Counted from the first letter of the stretch, positions 54,150 through 64,000 are shown. The stretch is 64,000 nt of DNA from Gordius sp. MW1 (GCA_964036665.1 OZ038526.1:8804001-8868000), one strand, 5' to 3'. Program-made: numbers and translations. Notes: generated by a model not told the origin, from the sequence alone.

Positions 54150-56424
54150 AAGCTTAAAGACCGTAACTTAGTCTAAGAATCTTACTATAATTCGAGACTA
54201 GTAAAATACTATTTATTCTTGTCTTTTGCGTTTGCTTTACGTGCCGTAACGCCCTTACCCATAATTTTTACCCCATGGCCTACCATCTACGTTCTATAAC
54301 TACCACCTCTGTCACCACGACAGCCCCCACTTTTACAACGTCCAACCCTACCCTAGAGCCCCCCTTCAGTGAGGTGCGAGATGACGAAGAAGACTCTCAC
54401 CTCGACTCCACAGGGGCATCCAATTTCTTGGACGCCACCAAGGACGACCCGGGCACACCACTAGCATCCAATACAGTGGAATGGATTGCAAAAGAGCTGA
54501 AGTCCATAAGGAATGATGTAATATCCTTACGACGAGCAAAAGAGCAAGAATCACGGAGCAAAAGTACCAGTAATGCTCCGACATGGGCCCCCCCATACAT
54601 TCCCCCTTTATTACAACCACCAATCTTCAAGCCACCACGTCAAGTACCGACGATATCAGCCCAATACAACCCAAACACCTTTACCCTTACCCATGATGAG
54701 TTGAACGCAATCATCACTAGAGAAGTGGAAAAGAAGGTCTCGGGAATCGAACAAACGGGCACTGACCTACTTAAACAGAGACTCAAAGGCCTCAAGGAAG
54801 CCGACGAGAAAAACAAAACCATCCCATTGTACCAAAAACACGAAATAGATTTCCTCCTAGAATTAGGAGAGGTATGGGATGATCAAACCAAAGCCACGGA
54901 TGTATTCTCCGAAAGAATAAAAACAATAGCCATGGCAACATATTACGGATGGCAGGTGGTGACTGGTAAAACCAAGGATTGGGCAGTTAAAAACGGATTC
55001 GGACAGATGGGAGAGCAAATTAATTCCTTTCGTCCGAATTATCAACAGCCTATGCCAAGGAAGGCGCCTTTCAACAGAAAGAAAGGGGCGCCTGAGGCTA
55101 GGAAGGACTGAGCGACAGATCGTGCGGACGGCGGCGGCGACCCTCGGCAGCGGTGATAACCCGCCGAGCATCAATGGGGGACGGACCGCTCCAATATGGC
55201 TAAATAACTACATTCAATTAGCCCGGAGCATCGCTATCAATTCTGTCTCCCTTGATGATGGACCGGATGAAGGGACCCCTCCACTGGACCACCCTTCTAC
55301 GTCGCCGCCTGAGCACGCTGAGGTGCCGGAATTCCTCAATGGCCCCCTTCATGATATCGGATTAGATAGCGAGCCGATCCCCACTATTAACGAACCCTCT
55401 AATATCCCCAACTTCCCCGCTTTCTGGGACATCAGCGATGGTAATCGAATCCCCTTCTCTTCACCCCTCGATTTAGCCGCAACATTATTACGGCCCCATC
55501 ACTCCCAATCCCTTTTCACATTCAATGTCGCTACCAAAGGGTTTAAACCCAAGATAAGTAGGCGAGCCCTCGCCAATAACAATTGGCAATACCTTGTTCC
55601 CAGGTATGTAAGGCCAATTCCTCGCGTCCACAGGAACCTGGTGGCACAGGTTACCAACTCACATGTCGTTAGACGCAATGCCAACACAATCCCATCCCCT
55701 ATGTACTTTATACCCAAAAACGATGGGTCCCCACGTATGATCGCGGATCTTTCAATTATCTCCAAAAACTTTGTATCATACCCCTTTTCGCTACGATCTA
55801 TCCCCTTGATTGCAAAACCTCTAGCAGAAGCCAATTACGCTTGCAAGATAGACATGAAAAGTGCGTTCTTCGCCATACAACTTGACCCATCAATATCACA
55901 CCTGTTTGGTTTCAAGTCCGGAAGATACAAATACGCATACAAAGTCCTCCCAATGGGTGCGTCCTTTTCACCTTACGTGTTACAACAGATTATGTTAGAC
56001 TTATGCGAGAAGTCAGTAACAACGTGCCGATATAACGTATACCTCGATGATATATTGATCTACGGCACAACAGCGGAAGAAGTACGCAGCAACACCAAAT
56101 CCTTTCTGAGATTAGCACGAAAGTGGAATCTTTCGATTAACGAAATGAAATCCGAAACTACACCCCAGCGTATGCTCAACTACCTCGGGATTTACATTAA
56201 CCTGATACAACATCAACTATCGATCAATGCTAAGTTCTTGAGGAAGATCGATGCAGCCATCATGATTATCTCTCACTTCATCACAACAAACAAAAAACCA
56301 CACCCGATAGTAGCGCAAACATGCTTAGGAATACTTACGCATTACACTTACATGGTGACTGGTTGGACGAAGTTCTTTTCCCCAGCATATAACATCTGTC
56401 TCGGGGCAACAAATATACCATTCA
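54150..56424 (+). mobile_element. Element A, copy A3 (reversed, 3-prime truncated)
   Basis: The only member with its sense strand on plus. It holds R_A, gag and pol up to ATACCATTC, then switches into the reversed A4 at 56424/56425. Confidence 0.9.
54275..55111 (+). CDS. Element A Gag-like protein (copy A3)
   Basis: 278 residues identical to A1 Gag, intact. Confidence 0.75.
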   Translation: MAYHLRSITTTSVTTTAPTFTTSNPTLEPPFSEVRDDEEDSHLDSTGASNFLDATKDDPGTPLASNTVEWIAKELKSIRNDVISLRRAKEQESRSKSTSNAPTWAPPYIPPLLQPPIFKPPRQVPTISAQYNPNTFTLTHDELNAIITREVEKKVSGIEQTGTDLLKQRLKGLKEADEKNKTIPLYQKHEIDFLLELGEVWDDQTKATDVFSERIKTIAMATYYGWQVVTGKTKDWAVKNGFGQMGEQINSFRPNYQQPMPRKAPFNRKKGAPEARKD

Positions 56425-56480
56425 TGGGGTGTAGTTTCGGATTTCATTTCGTTAATCGAAAGATTCCACTTTCGTGCTAA
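55032..56480 (+). pseudogene. Element A Pol, truncated (copy A3)
   Basis: Pol frame as in A1 with RT complete through YLDDIL and the connection region, then foreign codons after GATNIPF where the reversed A4 begins. RNase H is lost. Confidence 0.85.
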
Positions 56481-57560
56481 TCTCAGAAAGGATTTGGTGT
56501 TGCTGCGTACTTCTTCCGCTGTTGTGCCGTAGATCAATATATCATCGAGGTATACGTTATATCGGCACGTTGTTACTGACTTCTCGCATAAGTCTAACAT
56601 AATCTGTTGTAACACGTAAGGTGAAAAGGACGCACCCATTGGGAGGACTTTGTATGCGTATTTGTATCTTCCGGACTTGAAACCAAACAGGTGTGATATT
56701 GATGGGTCAAGTTGTATGGCGAAGAACGCACTTTTCATGTCTATCTTGCAAGCGTAATTGGCTTCTGCTAGAGGTTTTGCAATCAAGGGGATAGATCGTA
56801 GCGAAAAGGGGTATGATACAAAGTTTTTGGAGATAATTGAAAGATCCGCGATCATACGTGGGGACCCATCGTTTTTGGGTATAAAGTACATAGGGGATGG
56901 GATTGTGTTGGCATTGCGTCTAACGACATGTGAGTTGGTAACCTGTGCCACCAGGTTCCTGTGGACGCGAGGAATTGGCCTTACATACCTGGGAACAAGG
57001 TATTGCCAATTGTTATTGGCGAGGGCTCGCCTACTTATCTTGGGTTTAAACCCTTTGGTAGCGACATTGAATGTGAAAAGGGATTGGGAGTGATGGGGCC
57101 GTAATAATGTTGCGGCTAAATCGAGGGGTGAAGAGAAGGGGATTCGATTACCATCGCTGATGTCCCAGAAAGCGGGGAAGTTGGGGATATTAGAGGGTTC
57201 GTTAATAGTGGGGATCGGCTCGCTATCTAATCCGATATCATGAAGGGGGCCATTGAGGAATTCCGGCACCTCAGCGTGCTCAGGCGGCGACGTAGAAGGG
57301 TGGTCCAGTGGAGGGGTCCCTTCATCCGGTCCATCATCAAGGGAGACAGAATTGATAGCGATGCTCCGGGCTAATTGAATGTAGTTATTTAGCCATATTG
57401 GAGCGGTCCGTCCCCCATTGATGCTCGGCGGGTTATCACCGCTGCCGAGGGTCGCCGCCGCCGTCCGCACGATCTGTCGCTCAGTCCTTCCTAGCCTCAG
57501 GCGCCCCTTTCTTTCTGTTGAAAGGCGCCTTCCTTGGCATAGGCTGTTGATAATTCGGAC
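56425..57560 (-). pseudogene. Element A Pol, truncated (copy A4)
   Basis: Keeps YLDDIL but ends after SETTP and then reads antisense of A3. The RT connection and RNase H are missing. Confidence 0.85.
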
Positions 57561-58317
57561 GAAAGGAATTAATTTGCTCTCCCATCTGTCCGAATCCGTT
57601 TTTAACTGCCCAATCCTTGGTTTTACCAGTCACCACCTGCCATCCGTAATATGTTGCCATGGCTATTGTTTTTATTCTTTCGGAGAATACATCCGTGGCT
57701 TTGGTTTGATCATCCCATACCTCTCCTAATTCTAGGAGGAAATCTATTTCGTGTTTTTGGTACAATGGGATGGTTTTGTTTTTCTCGTCGGCTTCCTTGA
57801 GGCCTTTGAGTCTCTGTTTAAGTAGGTCAGTGCCCGTTTGTTCGATTCCCGAGACCTTCTTTTCCACTTCTCTAGTGATGATTGCGTTCAACTCATCATG
57901 GGTAAGGGTAAAGGTGTTTGGGTTGTATTGGGCTGATATCGTCGGTACTTGACGTGGTGGCTTGAAGATTGGTGGTTGTAATAAAGGGGGAATGTATGGG
58001 GGGGCCCATGTCGGAGCATTACTGGTACTTTTGCTCCGTGATTCTTGCTCTTTTGCTCGTCGTAAGGATATTACATCATTCCTTATGGACTTCAGCTCTT
58101 TTGCAATCCATTCCACTGTATTGGATGCTAGTGGTGTGCCCGGGTCGTCCTTGGTGGCGTCCAAGAAATTGGATGCCCCTGTGGAGTCGAGGTGAGAGTC
58201 TTCTTCGTCATCTCGCACCTCACTGAAGGGGGGCTCTAGGGTAGGGTTGGACGTTGTAAAAGTGGGGGCTGTCGTGGTGACAGAGGTGGTAGTTATAGAA
58301 CGTAGATGGTAGGCCAT
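57481..58317 (-). CDS. Element A Gag-like protein (copy A4)
   Basis: 278 residues identical to A1 Gag, intact. Confidence 0.75.
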   Translation of the reverse strand: MAYHLRSITTTSVTTTAPTFTTSNPTLEPPFSEVRDDEEDSHLDSTGASNFLDATKDDPGTPLASNTVEWIAKELKSIRNDVISLRRAKEQESRSKSTSNAPTWAPPYIPPLLQPPIFKPPRQVPTISAQYNPNTFTLTHDELNAIITREVEKKVSGIEQTGTDLLKQRLKGLKEADEKNKTIPLYQKHEIDFLLELGEVWDDQTKATDVFSERIKTIAMATYYGWQVVTGKTKDWAVKNGFGQMGEQINSFRPNYQQPMPRKAPFNRKKGAPEARKD

Positions 58318-58844
58318 GGGGTAAAAATTATGGGTAAGGGCGTTACGGCACGTAAAGCAAACGCAAAAGACAAGAATAAATAGTATTTTACTAGTCTCGA
58401 ATTATAGTAAGATTCTTAGACTAAGTTACGGTCTTTAAGCTTAACCATCTTCTGGGGGATATAGGCTAAATCCCGAAAAGGCACAATCCCGAAGCTACAA
58501 TAATGCTACTGCTACGATTTTCAAATTTCCATATGTTTTTTAATTTTAAAGTTTTATCCATAATCAAGAGCAAGATTTGGGTGCCCCTTTACAATTTACT
58601 TATGTAAGAATCACATTTAATTAACCTCTGCACCAAGTAACATAATATAGCTTTATTTACAGATCACTGATGAGTATTAATATTTAGTGACAAGGTATAA
58701 ATTAAAGGATGCCATTAATAATAATCGTTTGGAATCAATATCTAAGGTAATTTTAACGTATTTAAAATCAGGGAATCATTAATCCTATTAGGTATACAAT
58801 AATGTTTGGGTATTATGTACTCAAGAGCTATATTTGGGTGGAAC

Positions 58845-59075
58845 CTTTACAATTTACTTATGTAATAATCACATTTATATTGTTAAATTTATACAATTTA
58901 GTACACTAATCTCTTCAAATATTAATTATAAATTTATGCAATAAACCATTTAGTACACCCTTTACAATTTACTTATGTAATAATCTCATTTAAGTTGTTT
59001 AATTTATACAATTTAGTACACTAATGTCTTCAAATATTAATTATAAATTTATGCAATAAACCATTTAGTACACTA
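58845..59075. repeat. 115-bp tandem duplication
   Basis: CTTTACAATTTACTTATGTA recurs at 58845 and 58960, followed in both by TTTAGTACACTAAT and ATTTATGCAATAAACC. A third partial word is at 58588. Confidence 0.8.
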
Positions 59076-59113
59076 TATCTACAAACAATGCAGTCTTAAT
59101 AGAGTTTATTGAT

Positions 59114-59665
59114 TTACATATTAATATAATTACAAATGGAATCTAAAAATTCAAAACAATCTATTTCATCTCTTTTATAATGTAATTGTAAACACCTAAT
59201 TCTTTGGGCTTTAGCTTCCAGCTTTCTTTGAACTTGATATAAAATATTGCCATTGTTTATTTGTATAATTTTTGTTTCCATATTCCTTTGGTGTTCTTTT
59301 AAAGTTTGGATAAAACTATAAATATTTGGATGTGGCTGCTTTACTAATTTCTTCATGGCATTATGAAATCCTTCCAGATGGTTATTAGTACTCATACCAG
59401 GAGCTTCATACTTTTGCCATAAATTATATGGAAATTTTGCATTATCATCCACCCAAACATTTTTAACGTATCTCAAAAATCTTTTCAAATTGACATAGGG
59501 GCAATATTATCTCTTCAATAGTTCTTGGAATTTTGGGTCTATTTTTATGCAATGTTCTCTTCATTGTTCGTTTCATTGACTTAAAAGATGGTAGAGCATG
59601 TGGATATTGCCATATATCTTCCACTTCTTCACGTCTTTGGTAAAGTACATCATTGTATACCTAAT
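59114..59665 (-). pseudogene. MULE transposase fragments without catalytic core
   Basis: 59500-59665 reads YNDVLYQRREEVEDIWQYP and later RPKIPRTIEEI, the pre-catalytic part. 59114-59488 reads VKNVWVDDNAKFPYNLWQKY, then TNNHLEGFHNAMKKLV and KEHQRNMETKI, the post-catalytic part with the conserved N-N-x-x-E-x-x-H region. The segment with the catalytic Asp residues should lie between them and is absent, so the element depended on a partner for movement. Confidence 0.75.
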
Positions 59666-59669
59666 TGGA

Positions 59670-59933
59670 TTAATGATTCCCTGATTTTAAATATGTTAAA
59701 ATTACCTTTGATATTGATTCCAAAGGATTATTATTAATGGCCTCCTTTAATTTATACTTTGTCACTAAATATTGAATCTCATCAGTTTCAGGTTCATGGT
59801 TATGATTGTTTTTTAATTTAGCTATATTTTTACAATATATTAATCTGCAAGGACATTTTGAATTTCTGCATCTATAGTAAGTTGTAATTTTTGTAGTTTT
59901 GTCAACGACATATAGATAATCATTGAGCCTCAA
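59670..59933 (-). pseudogene. FLYWCH-type zinc finger of the MULE
   Basis: It reads LNDYLYVVDKTTKITTYYRC, then CPCRLIYCKN and HNHEPE. This is a FLYWCH finger (Y/W..C....C..R...H.H), the usual N-terminal DNA-binding module of such transposases. Confidence 0.8.
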
Positions 59934-60255
59934 GATTGTTTTTCCTTTTTGGGATGGGATAAATTGTATATCTAAAATATTTGGGGGTTATACTAATTAA
60001 AACTAAACAAATCTACTTTGTGAATTTTCAGCTAGCGCAGGGGTTGGTTCATCATCACCCTGTTTAGGGGTCTCCTCATTAGCATCTAGTAACAATTCTC
60101 AGTAATAAAATTTCAACTTCTTAAGAATAATTTATAAAATGTTTTTACTTTGTTGATCCCTTATAATTGTAGAGATGTTTTTAACAAGTGTGGTATTTGT
60201 TCCATTTAGTTTTTCATTTGATGCTAAATTTTATAAATAAAGCTATATTATGTTA

Positions 60256-60527
60256 CTTGGTGCAGGGATTGGTTGATCATTACCCTGTGTAGGGGTCTTA
60301 TCATTAGGTTCTAGTAAGCAATTATCAGTAATAACTCGACTTAGTTTTTCATTTGATGCTAAAATTTTATAAGTAAAGCTGTATTATGTTACTTGGTGCA
60401 GGGATTGGTTGATCATTACCCTGTGTAGGGGTCTTATCATTAGGTTCTAGTAAGCAATTATCAGTAATAACTCGACTTAGTTTTTCATTTGATGCTAAAA
60501 TTTTATAAGTAAAGCTGTATTATGTTA
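60256..60527. repeat. 136-bp tandem duplication
   Basis: Two near-identical units starting CTTGGTGCAGGGATTGG at 60256 and 60392. A diverged relative (GCGCAGGGGTTGGTTCATCA) lies at 60036. Confidence 0.85.
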
Positions 60528-60697
60528 CCTTGAATACAATTTTCAGAATGCTCAGTTGTGACTTTGAAATTACTATTCTTCAGTATACCCTTTCCTGGGC
60601 AATGACATATAGTACATTTCCTGCACTTGTAATACACCTGTCCAAGTTTTCCATCTTTAATTTTGGTATAATCCAAGTCTTTATGGGTCAGAATCAA
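60503..60697 (-). pseudogene. Second FLYWCH-like finger fragment
   Basis: It reads ILTHKDLDYTKIKDGKLGQV, then YYKCRKCTICHCPGKG and TTEHSENC, a second FLYWCH-like segment in the MULE coding order, broken by the 136-bp duplications. Confidence 0.65.
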
Positions 60698-60929
60698 ATT
60701 TTTTCTACTCGACTTTTTAAATTCTAAAGATAATTTATAAATATTTAGATATTAAGCTTACTTATACTTTCTGTATTATCTTGATTTGTTCTCTCAACCA
60801 AATATTCATTAAAAGCTTGATTATATGATTGCATATTTTTTACCATATGTTAATTGCCGTAAAAGTGTAGCATTAAAATTCGGGATTGTGCGCTTTCGGG
60901 ATTTAGCCTAGGAACCATCTCTGGAACAA

Positions 60930-61328
60930 GGCGAATAAAAAGTTAGCAAAATTGTGGCAATAAGACACAATGTAAATCTAAGCCGCGTAAATCCTCTCGA
61001 TCATTATGTTAGGCCATCTTCAGGTTATAGTCTATATATGAAATAGAAAATATTAAAGAGCTTTTAATGCTGCTAACAAAATTACATACATAGCTTATAA
61101 TATATTTCTCGATGGATTTATTAAATTATTTGACCGTTTATTGTAGAATTTCGAAATAAACCTATATAAGGATGAGATGGGTTTATCCACGGCCGTTTGC
61201 CATACATTAGGATCTCTAATGATTTTCCATAATTTTCCTTATTTCCTATTATTTCCTTGATTTTTCCAATGATACTCGTCTTTTACTTAGGAAATTTTCC
61301 CACCCTTACGTTTGGGAAATATCTGTCA
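60930..61328. other. Spacer, no feature recognised
   Basis: AT-rich host-like sequence between the MULE and the Helitron-like units. Confidence 0.4.
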
Positions 61329-62440
61329 CTAGCTGTGCCCGGCCAAGCGTTGCTTTGGCTCAGTCCTTAAGTGGTTAATTAAGTATAAGCTATTAATAAG
61401 ACTTATCTAAAATGGGGTCATATATGAAATAATTTATAATGTGAAAGGTCCGAATGATTTTATGAACCCACTATTTTTAGTATATATTTATATAATAAGA
61501 CAAATCAAATGCAAATTCTGTTTTAGTCATCAAATCCGACTAAAATTAAATGTTTTTGAAAAAATTGCTTATTAATGCTGTTACTTATTATACAATAATA
61601 CCATTATTTTATTTTTCTAGTTAGCTGATTTATTTGAAATACAATTTACTTTAATTTAATAAAATAATTAATTGAAGGATGGATAATTATTAAAACATGC
61701 TTCTATGATCGACCACGTGATAATAATGACAAAAGCTGCATAATTTAAATTTAATTTATTTAATTTAAATAGTCTGTTAAACCCCAATAATTTTAACCGT
61801 ATACTGTAACATTTTTATTATACTTTTAAATATCTAATTCGAGAAAACTTCAGCTTTGTATGTATGACGTCATTATTGTATATGCTGCTATAAATGAAAC
61901 TGGACGGGAAATGTCAGATATTTTTAAAACAAAAAGGTATTTTAGGAATCTGAAAAAGCTATTTTACCCCTGGCCTATCTGGGCATCTACGGCTAAATTT
62001 TCGCTCGAATCGGCTCTGAAGTTTCAGAATTTAGCCCTTTTTTAAAACCAAAAGGCCGAGAAATGTCCGATATTTTTAAAACTAAAAGGAATTTTAGCAA
62101 TCTGAAAAAGCTATTTTACACCTGGCCGCCCTGAGAACCTACGGGTAAAGTTTCGCGCGAATCGGGCCGGTAGTTTCAGAATTTATTCTCATTTAAATAT
62201 CTCATTTAATAAAAATTAATGATAGATAAATAATGACATTTATATATAAATAGCATTTACTCAGAATAATCAACTTTGGAGATATTTTATATTACATTTA
62301 AATTATATATACTTTCATCTTTCTCATTTAAAATATCTCATTTAATGATAATGAGAAAAATTCATCTTCTTCACCTATATATTTTCTCAAATAATCTATA
62401 ATTTTATTTATTTCAGGTTAATGCATAAATTTGATGTTGT
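61329..62440 (-). mobile_element. Helitron-like unit, copy 1
   Basis: It begins (on plus) CTAGCTGTGCCCGGCCAAGC. On minus this is an end reading GCCAAAGCAACGCTTGGC hairpin followed by CGGGCACAGCTAG, the hairpin plus CTAG 3-prime end of Helitrons. It is repeated almost unchanged 1,569 bp downstream. Internal blocks such as CCTGGCCGCCCTG and TTTCGCGCGAATCGGGCCGG recur at 61971, 62121, 62790 and later. It has no Rep/helicase coding. Confidence 0.55.
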
Positions 62441-62635
62441 CACCGTTAAGAAAAGATGACGTTTAAGAAATTTAATTCATAAATTTTATGTTGTCTTGTC
62501 ACCGTTAAGAAAAGATTTAATTCATAAATTTTATATTGTCACCGTTAAGAAAAGATGACGTTTAAGAAATTTAATTCATAAATTTTATGTTGTCACCGTT
62601 AAGAAAAGATTACGTTTTACAAACTACTATAAGTG
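62420..62635. repeat. Short tandem repeat, about 50-bp unit, four copies
   Basis: Units of TTCATAAATTTTATGTTGTC followed by ACCGTTAAGAAAAGAT, partly with GACGTTTAAGAAATTTAA, at about 62425, 62473, 62520 and 62573. Confidence 0.8.
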
Positions 62636-62897
62636 ATCTACTTTTACTACAGAACTGTCTGTATATTCAAATTTTCGACGAACGCGAGGAGGTGCGTTTG
62701 ATTGACATTTTATTGAACGTCAAAACGCATAAAACCCAATATCTCGAAAATTAAAAGGAATTTTAGGATTCTGAAAACGCTATTTTACCCCTGGCCGCCC
62801 TGGGAACCTAGGGGTAAATTTTCGCGCGAATCGGGCCGGTAGTTTCAGAGATTAGCCCTTACATACATATATACATATATACATATATACATACATA

Positions 62898-64000
62898 CTA
62901 GCTGTGCCCGGCCAAGCGTTGCTTTGGCTCAGTCCTTAAGTGGTTAATTAAGTATAAGCTATTAATAAGACTTATCTAAAATGGGGTCATATATGAAATA
63001 ATTTATAATGTGAAAGGTCCGAATGATTTTATGAACCCACTATTTTTAGTATATATTTATATAATAAGACAAACCAAATGCAAATTCTGTTTTAGTCATC
63101 AAATCCGACTAAAATTAAATGTTTTTGAAAAAATTGCTTATTAATGCTGTTACTTATTATACAATAATACCATTATTTTATTTTTCTAGTTAGCTGATTT
63201 ATTTGAAATACAATTTTCTTTAATATAATAAAATAATTAATTGAAGGATGGATAATTATTAAAAATATACTGCTATGATCGACCACGTGATAATAATGAC
63301 AAAAACTGCATAATTTAAATTTTATTTATTTAATTTAAATAGTCTGATAAACCCCAATAATTTTAACCGTTTACTGTAACATTTTTATTATACTTTTAAA
63401 TATCTAATTCGAGAAAACTTCAGCTTTGTATGTATGACGTCATTATTGTATATGCTGCTATAAATGAAACTGGACGGGTCAGATATTTTTAAAACAAAAA
63501 GGTATTTTAGGAATCTGAAAAAGCTATTTAACCCCTGGCCTATCTGGGCATCTACGGCTAAATTTTCGCTCGAATCGGATCTGAAGTTTCAGAATTTAGC
63601 CCTTTTTTAAAACCAAAAGGCCGAGAAATGTCCGATATTTTTAAAACTAAAAGGAATTTTAGCAATCTGAAAAAGCTATTTTACACCTGGCCGCCCTGAG
63701 AACCTACGGGTAAGTTTCGCGCGAATCGGGCCGGTAGTTTCAGAATTTATTCTCATTTAAATATCTCATTTAATAAAAATTAATGATAGATAAATAATGA
63801 CATTTATATATAAATAGCATTTACTCAGAATAATCAACGTTGGACTATTTTATATTACATTTAAATTATATATACTTTCATATTTCTCATTTAAAATATC
63901 TCATTTAATGATAATGAGAAAAATTCATCTTCTTCACCTATATATTTTCTCAAATAATCTATAATTTTATTTATTTCAGGTTAATTCATAAATTTTTTGT
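62898..64000 (-). mobile_element. Helitron-like unit, copy 2 (runs off the window)
   Basis: Repeats 61329-62440 with only scattered differences, including the CTAGCTGTGCCCGG end, and continues to the window edge. A CATATATACATATATAC stretch precedes it (62872-62895). Confidence 0.55.

Larger units (their letters stand above)
36375..58442 (-). mobile_element. 22-kb mixed array of two related retroelements, A and B
   Basis: Left to right on the map: A1, B1, a fragment of A joined to B2, B3, A2, B4, a lone B terminal repeat, A3 (reversed) and A4. All but A3 have their sense strand on the minus strand. Boundaries lie at 39495/39496, 42559/42560, 42826/42827, 44639/44640, 47701/47702, 50819/50820, 53888/53889, 54149/54150 and 56424/56425. 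Copies encode identical proteins, and spot comparison of non-coding parts shows identical sequence. The array is much less AT-rich than the host DNA around it. No host DNA lies between members. Confidence 0.9.
56425..58442 (-). mobile_element. Element A, copy A4 (3-prime truncated)
   Basis: It contains R_A, gag and pol to just after SETTP. With A3 it forms the 2,018-bp inverted repeat. Its R_A start AAGCTTAAAG joins host DNA at 58442/58443. Confidence 0.9.
58667..59785. repeat. Inverted repeat inside the MULE, about 136-bp arms
   Basis: 58667-58803 is an inverted, roughly 90 percent similar copy of 59650-59785 (part of the FLYWCH to transposase coding region). Just left of it, 58628-58660 is an inverted copy of 60236-60262. 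The left end of the element is thus a patchwork of reversed internal segments. Confidence 0.75.
58462..60910 (-). mobile_element. MULE-type DNA transposon relic with FLYWCH fingers
   Basis: The inverted ends are TAGGCTAAATCCCGAAA (58462) and its inverse (ending 60910), continuing with GCACAATCCCGAA and AATGCTAC on both sides. Minus-strand fragments encode FLYWCH zinc fingers and parts of a MULE transposase, with the catalytic core deleted. Tandem and inverted duplications fill the rest. Confidence 0.85.

Noticed and set aside
36375..58442. CRISPR-like regular repeats
   Set aside because: The repeats are terminal repeats and hairpins of kilobase elements, with coding DNA between, in an animal genome.

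Overview
The window is metazoan nuclear DNA, AT-rich and dominated by transposable elements. It holds three recognisable host genes. RpL8 (15450-16479, minus) is complete over five exons. A small gene at 1760-2157 (plus) starts like the COX7A-related protein COX7A2L. Exons of a ZCCHC24-like 3CxxC zinc-finger gene lie at about 30853-32073 (plus). Introns are very short: 36, 143, 43 and 37 bp in RpL8 and 35 bp in the COX7A-like gene. The gene set and the mix of Ty3, RLE-type LINE, hAT, piggyBac, pogo, MULE and Helitron-like repeats indicate an invertebrate animal. The species cannot be named from the sequence.

Layout: 1-1547 5-prime part of a Ty3-like element (minus); 1760-2157 COX7A-like gene; 2960-5340 MITEs and a hAT relic with a perfect 8-bp target duplication; 5974-8996 LINE with one frameshift; 9000-12660 old repeats; 12668-14102 deleted piggyBac; 14572-14755 hAT MITE; 15450-16479 RpL8; 17730-21864 nested hAT relics; 23468-25592 LTR-like direct repeats; 28615-30569 pogo relic; 30853-32073 ZCCHC24-like exons; 33500-36136 satellites interrupted by a hAT; 36375-58442 a 22-kb array of two novel-looking retroelements; 58462-60910 deleted MULE; 61329-64000 tandem Helitron-like units.

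The 36375-58442 array is the outstanding feature. It is built only from copies of two related elements of about 3.1 kb, here called A and B. Each has a Gag-like gene and a Pol of reverse transcriptase plus RNase H in the +1 frame, overlapping the end of gag by 149 nt (A) and 146 nt (B). A UUU_CGN codon pair, a known +1 shift motif, sits about 80 nt before each gag stop; in A it is exactly UCC_UUU_CGU_C. I see no protease, integrase, tyrosine recombinase or endonuclease. Each element starts with a short repeat (R_A 123 bp, R_B 134 bp) that recurs after pol, followed by a 3-prime unit with an AATAAA signal and two adjacent hairpins. Between A and B the hairpin loops are conserved while the stems differ but still pair. 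Copies encode identical proteins, so the array is recent or an assembly product. Elements are mostly head to tail, A and B mixed, with one chimeric A/B junction and a 2,018-bp perfect inverted repeat near the right end.

Functional reading (inference): A and B look like a pair of minimal capsid plus RT-RNase H replicons that either mobilise with help from elsewhere or were integrated as concatemers. Size and gene plan superficially recall pararetroviruses of about 3 kb, but motif reading cannot settle their phylogeny.
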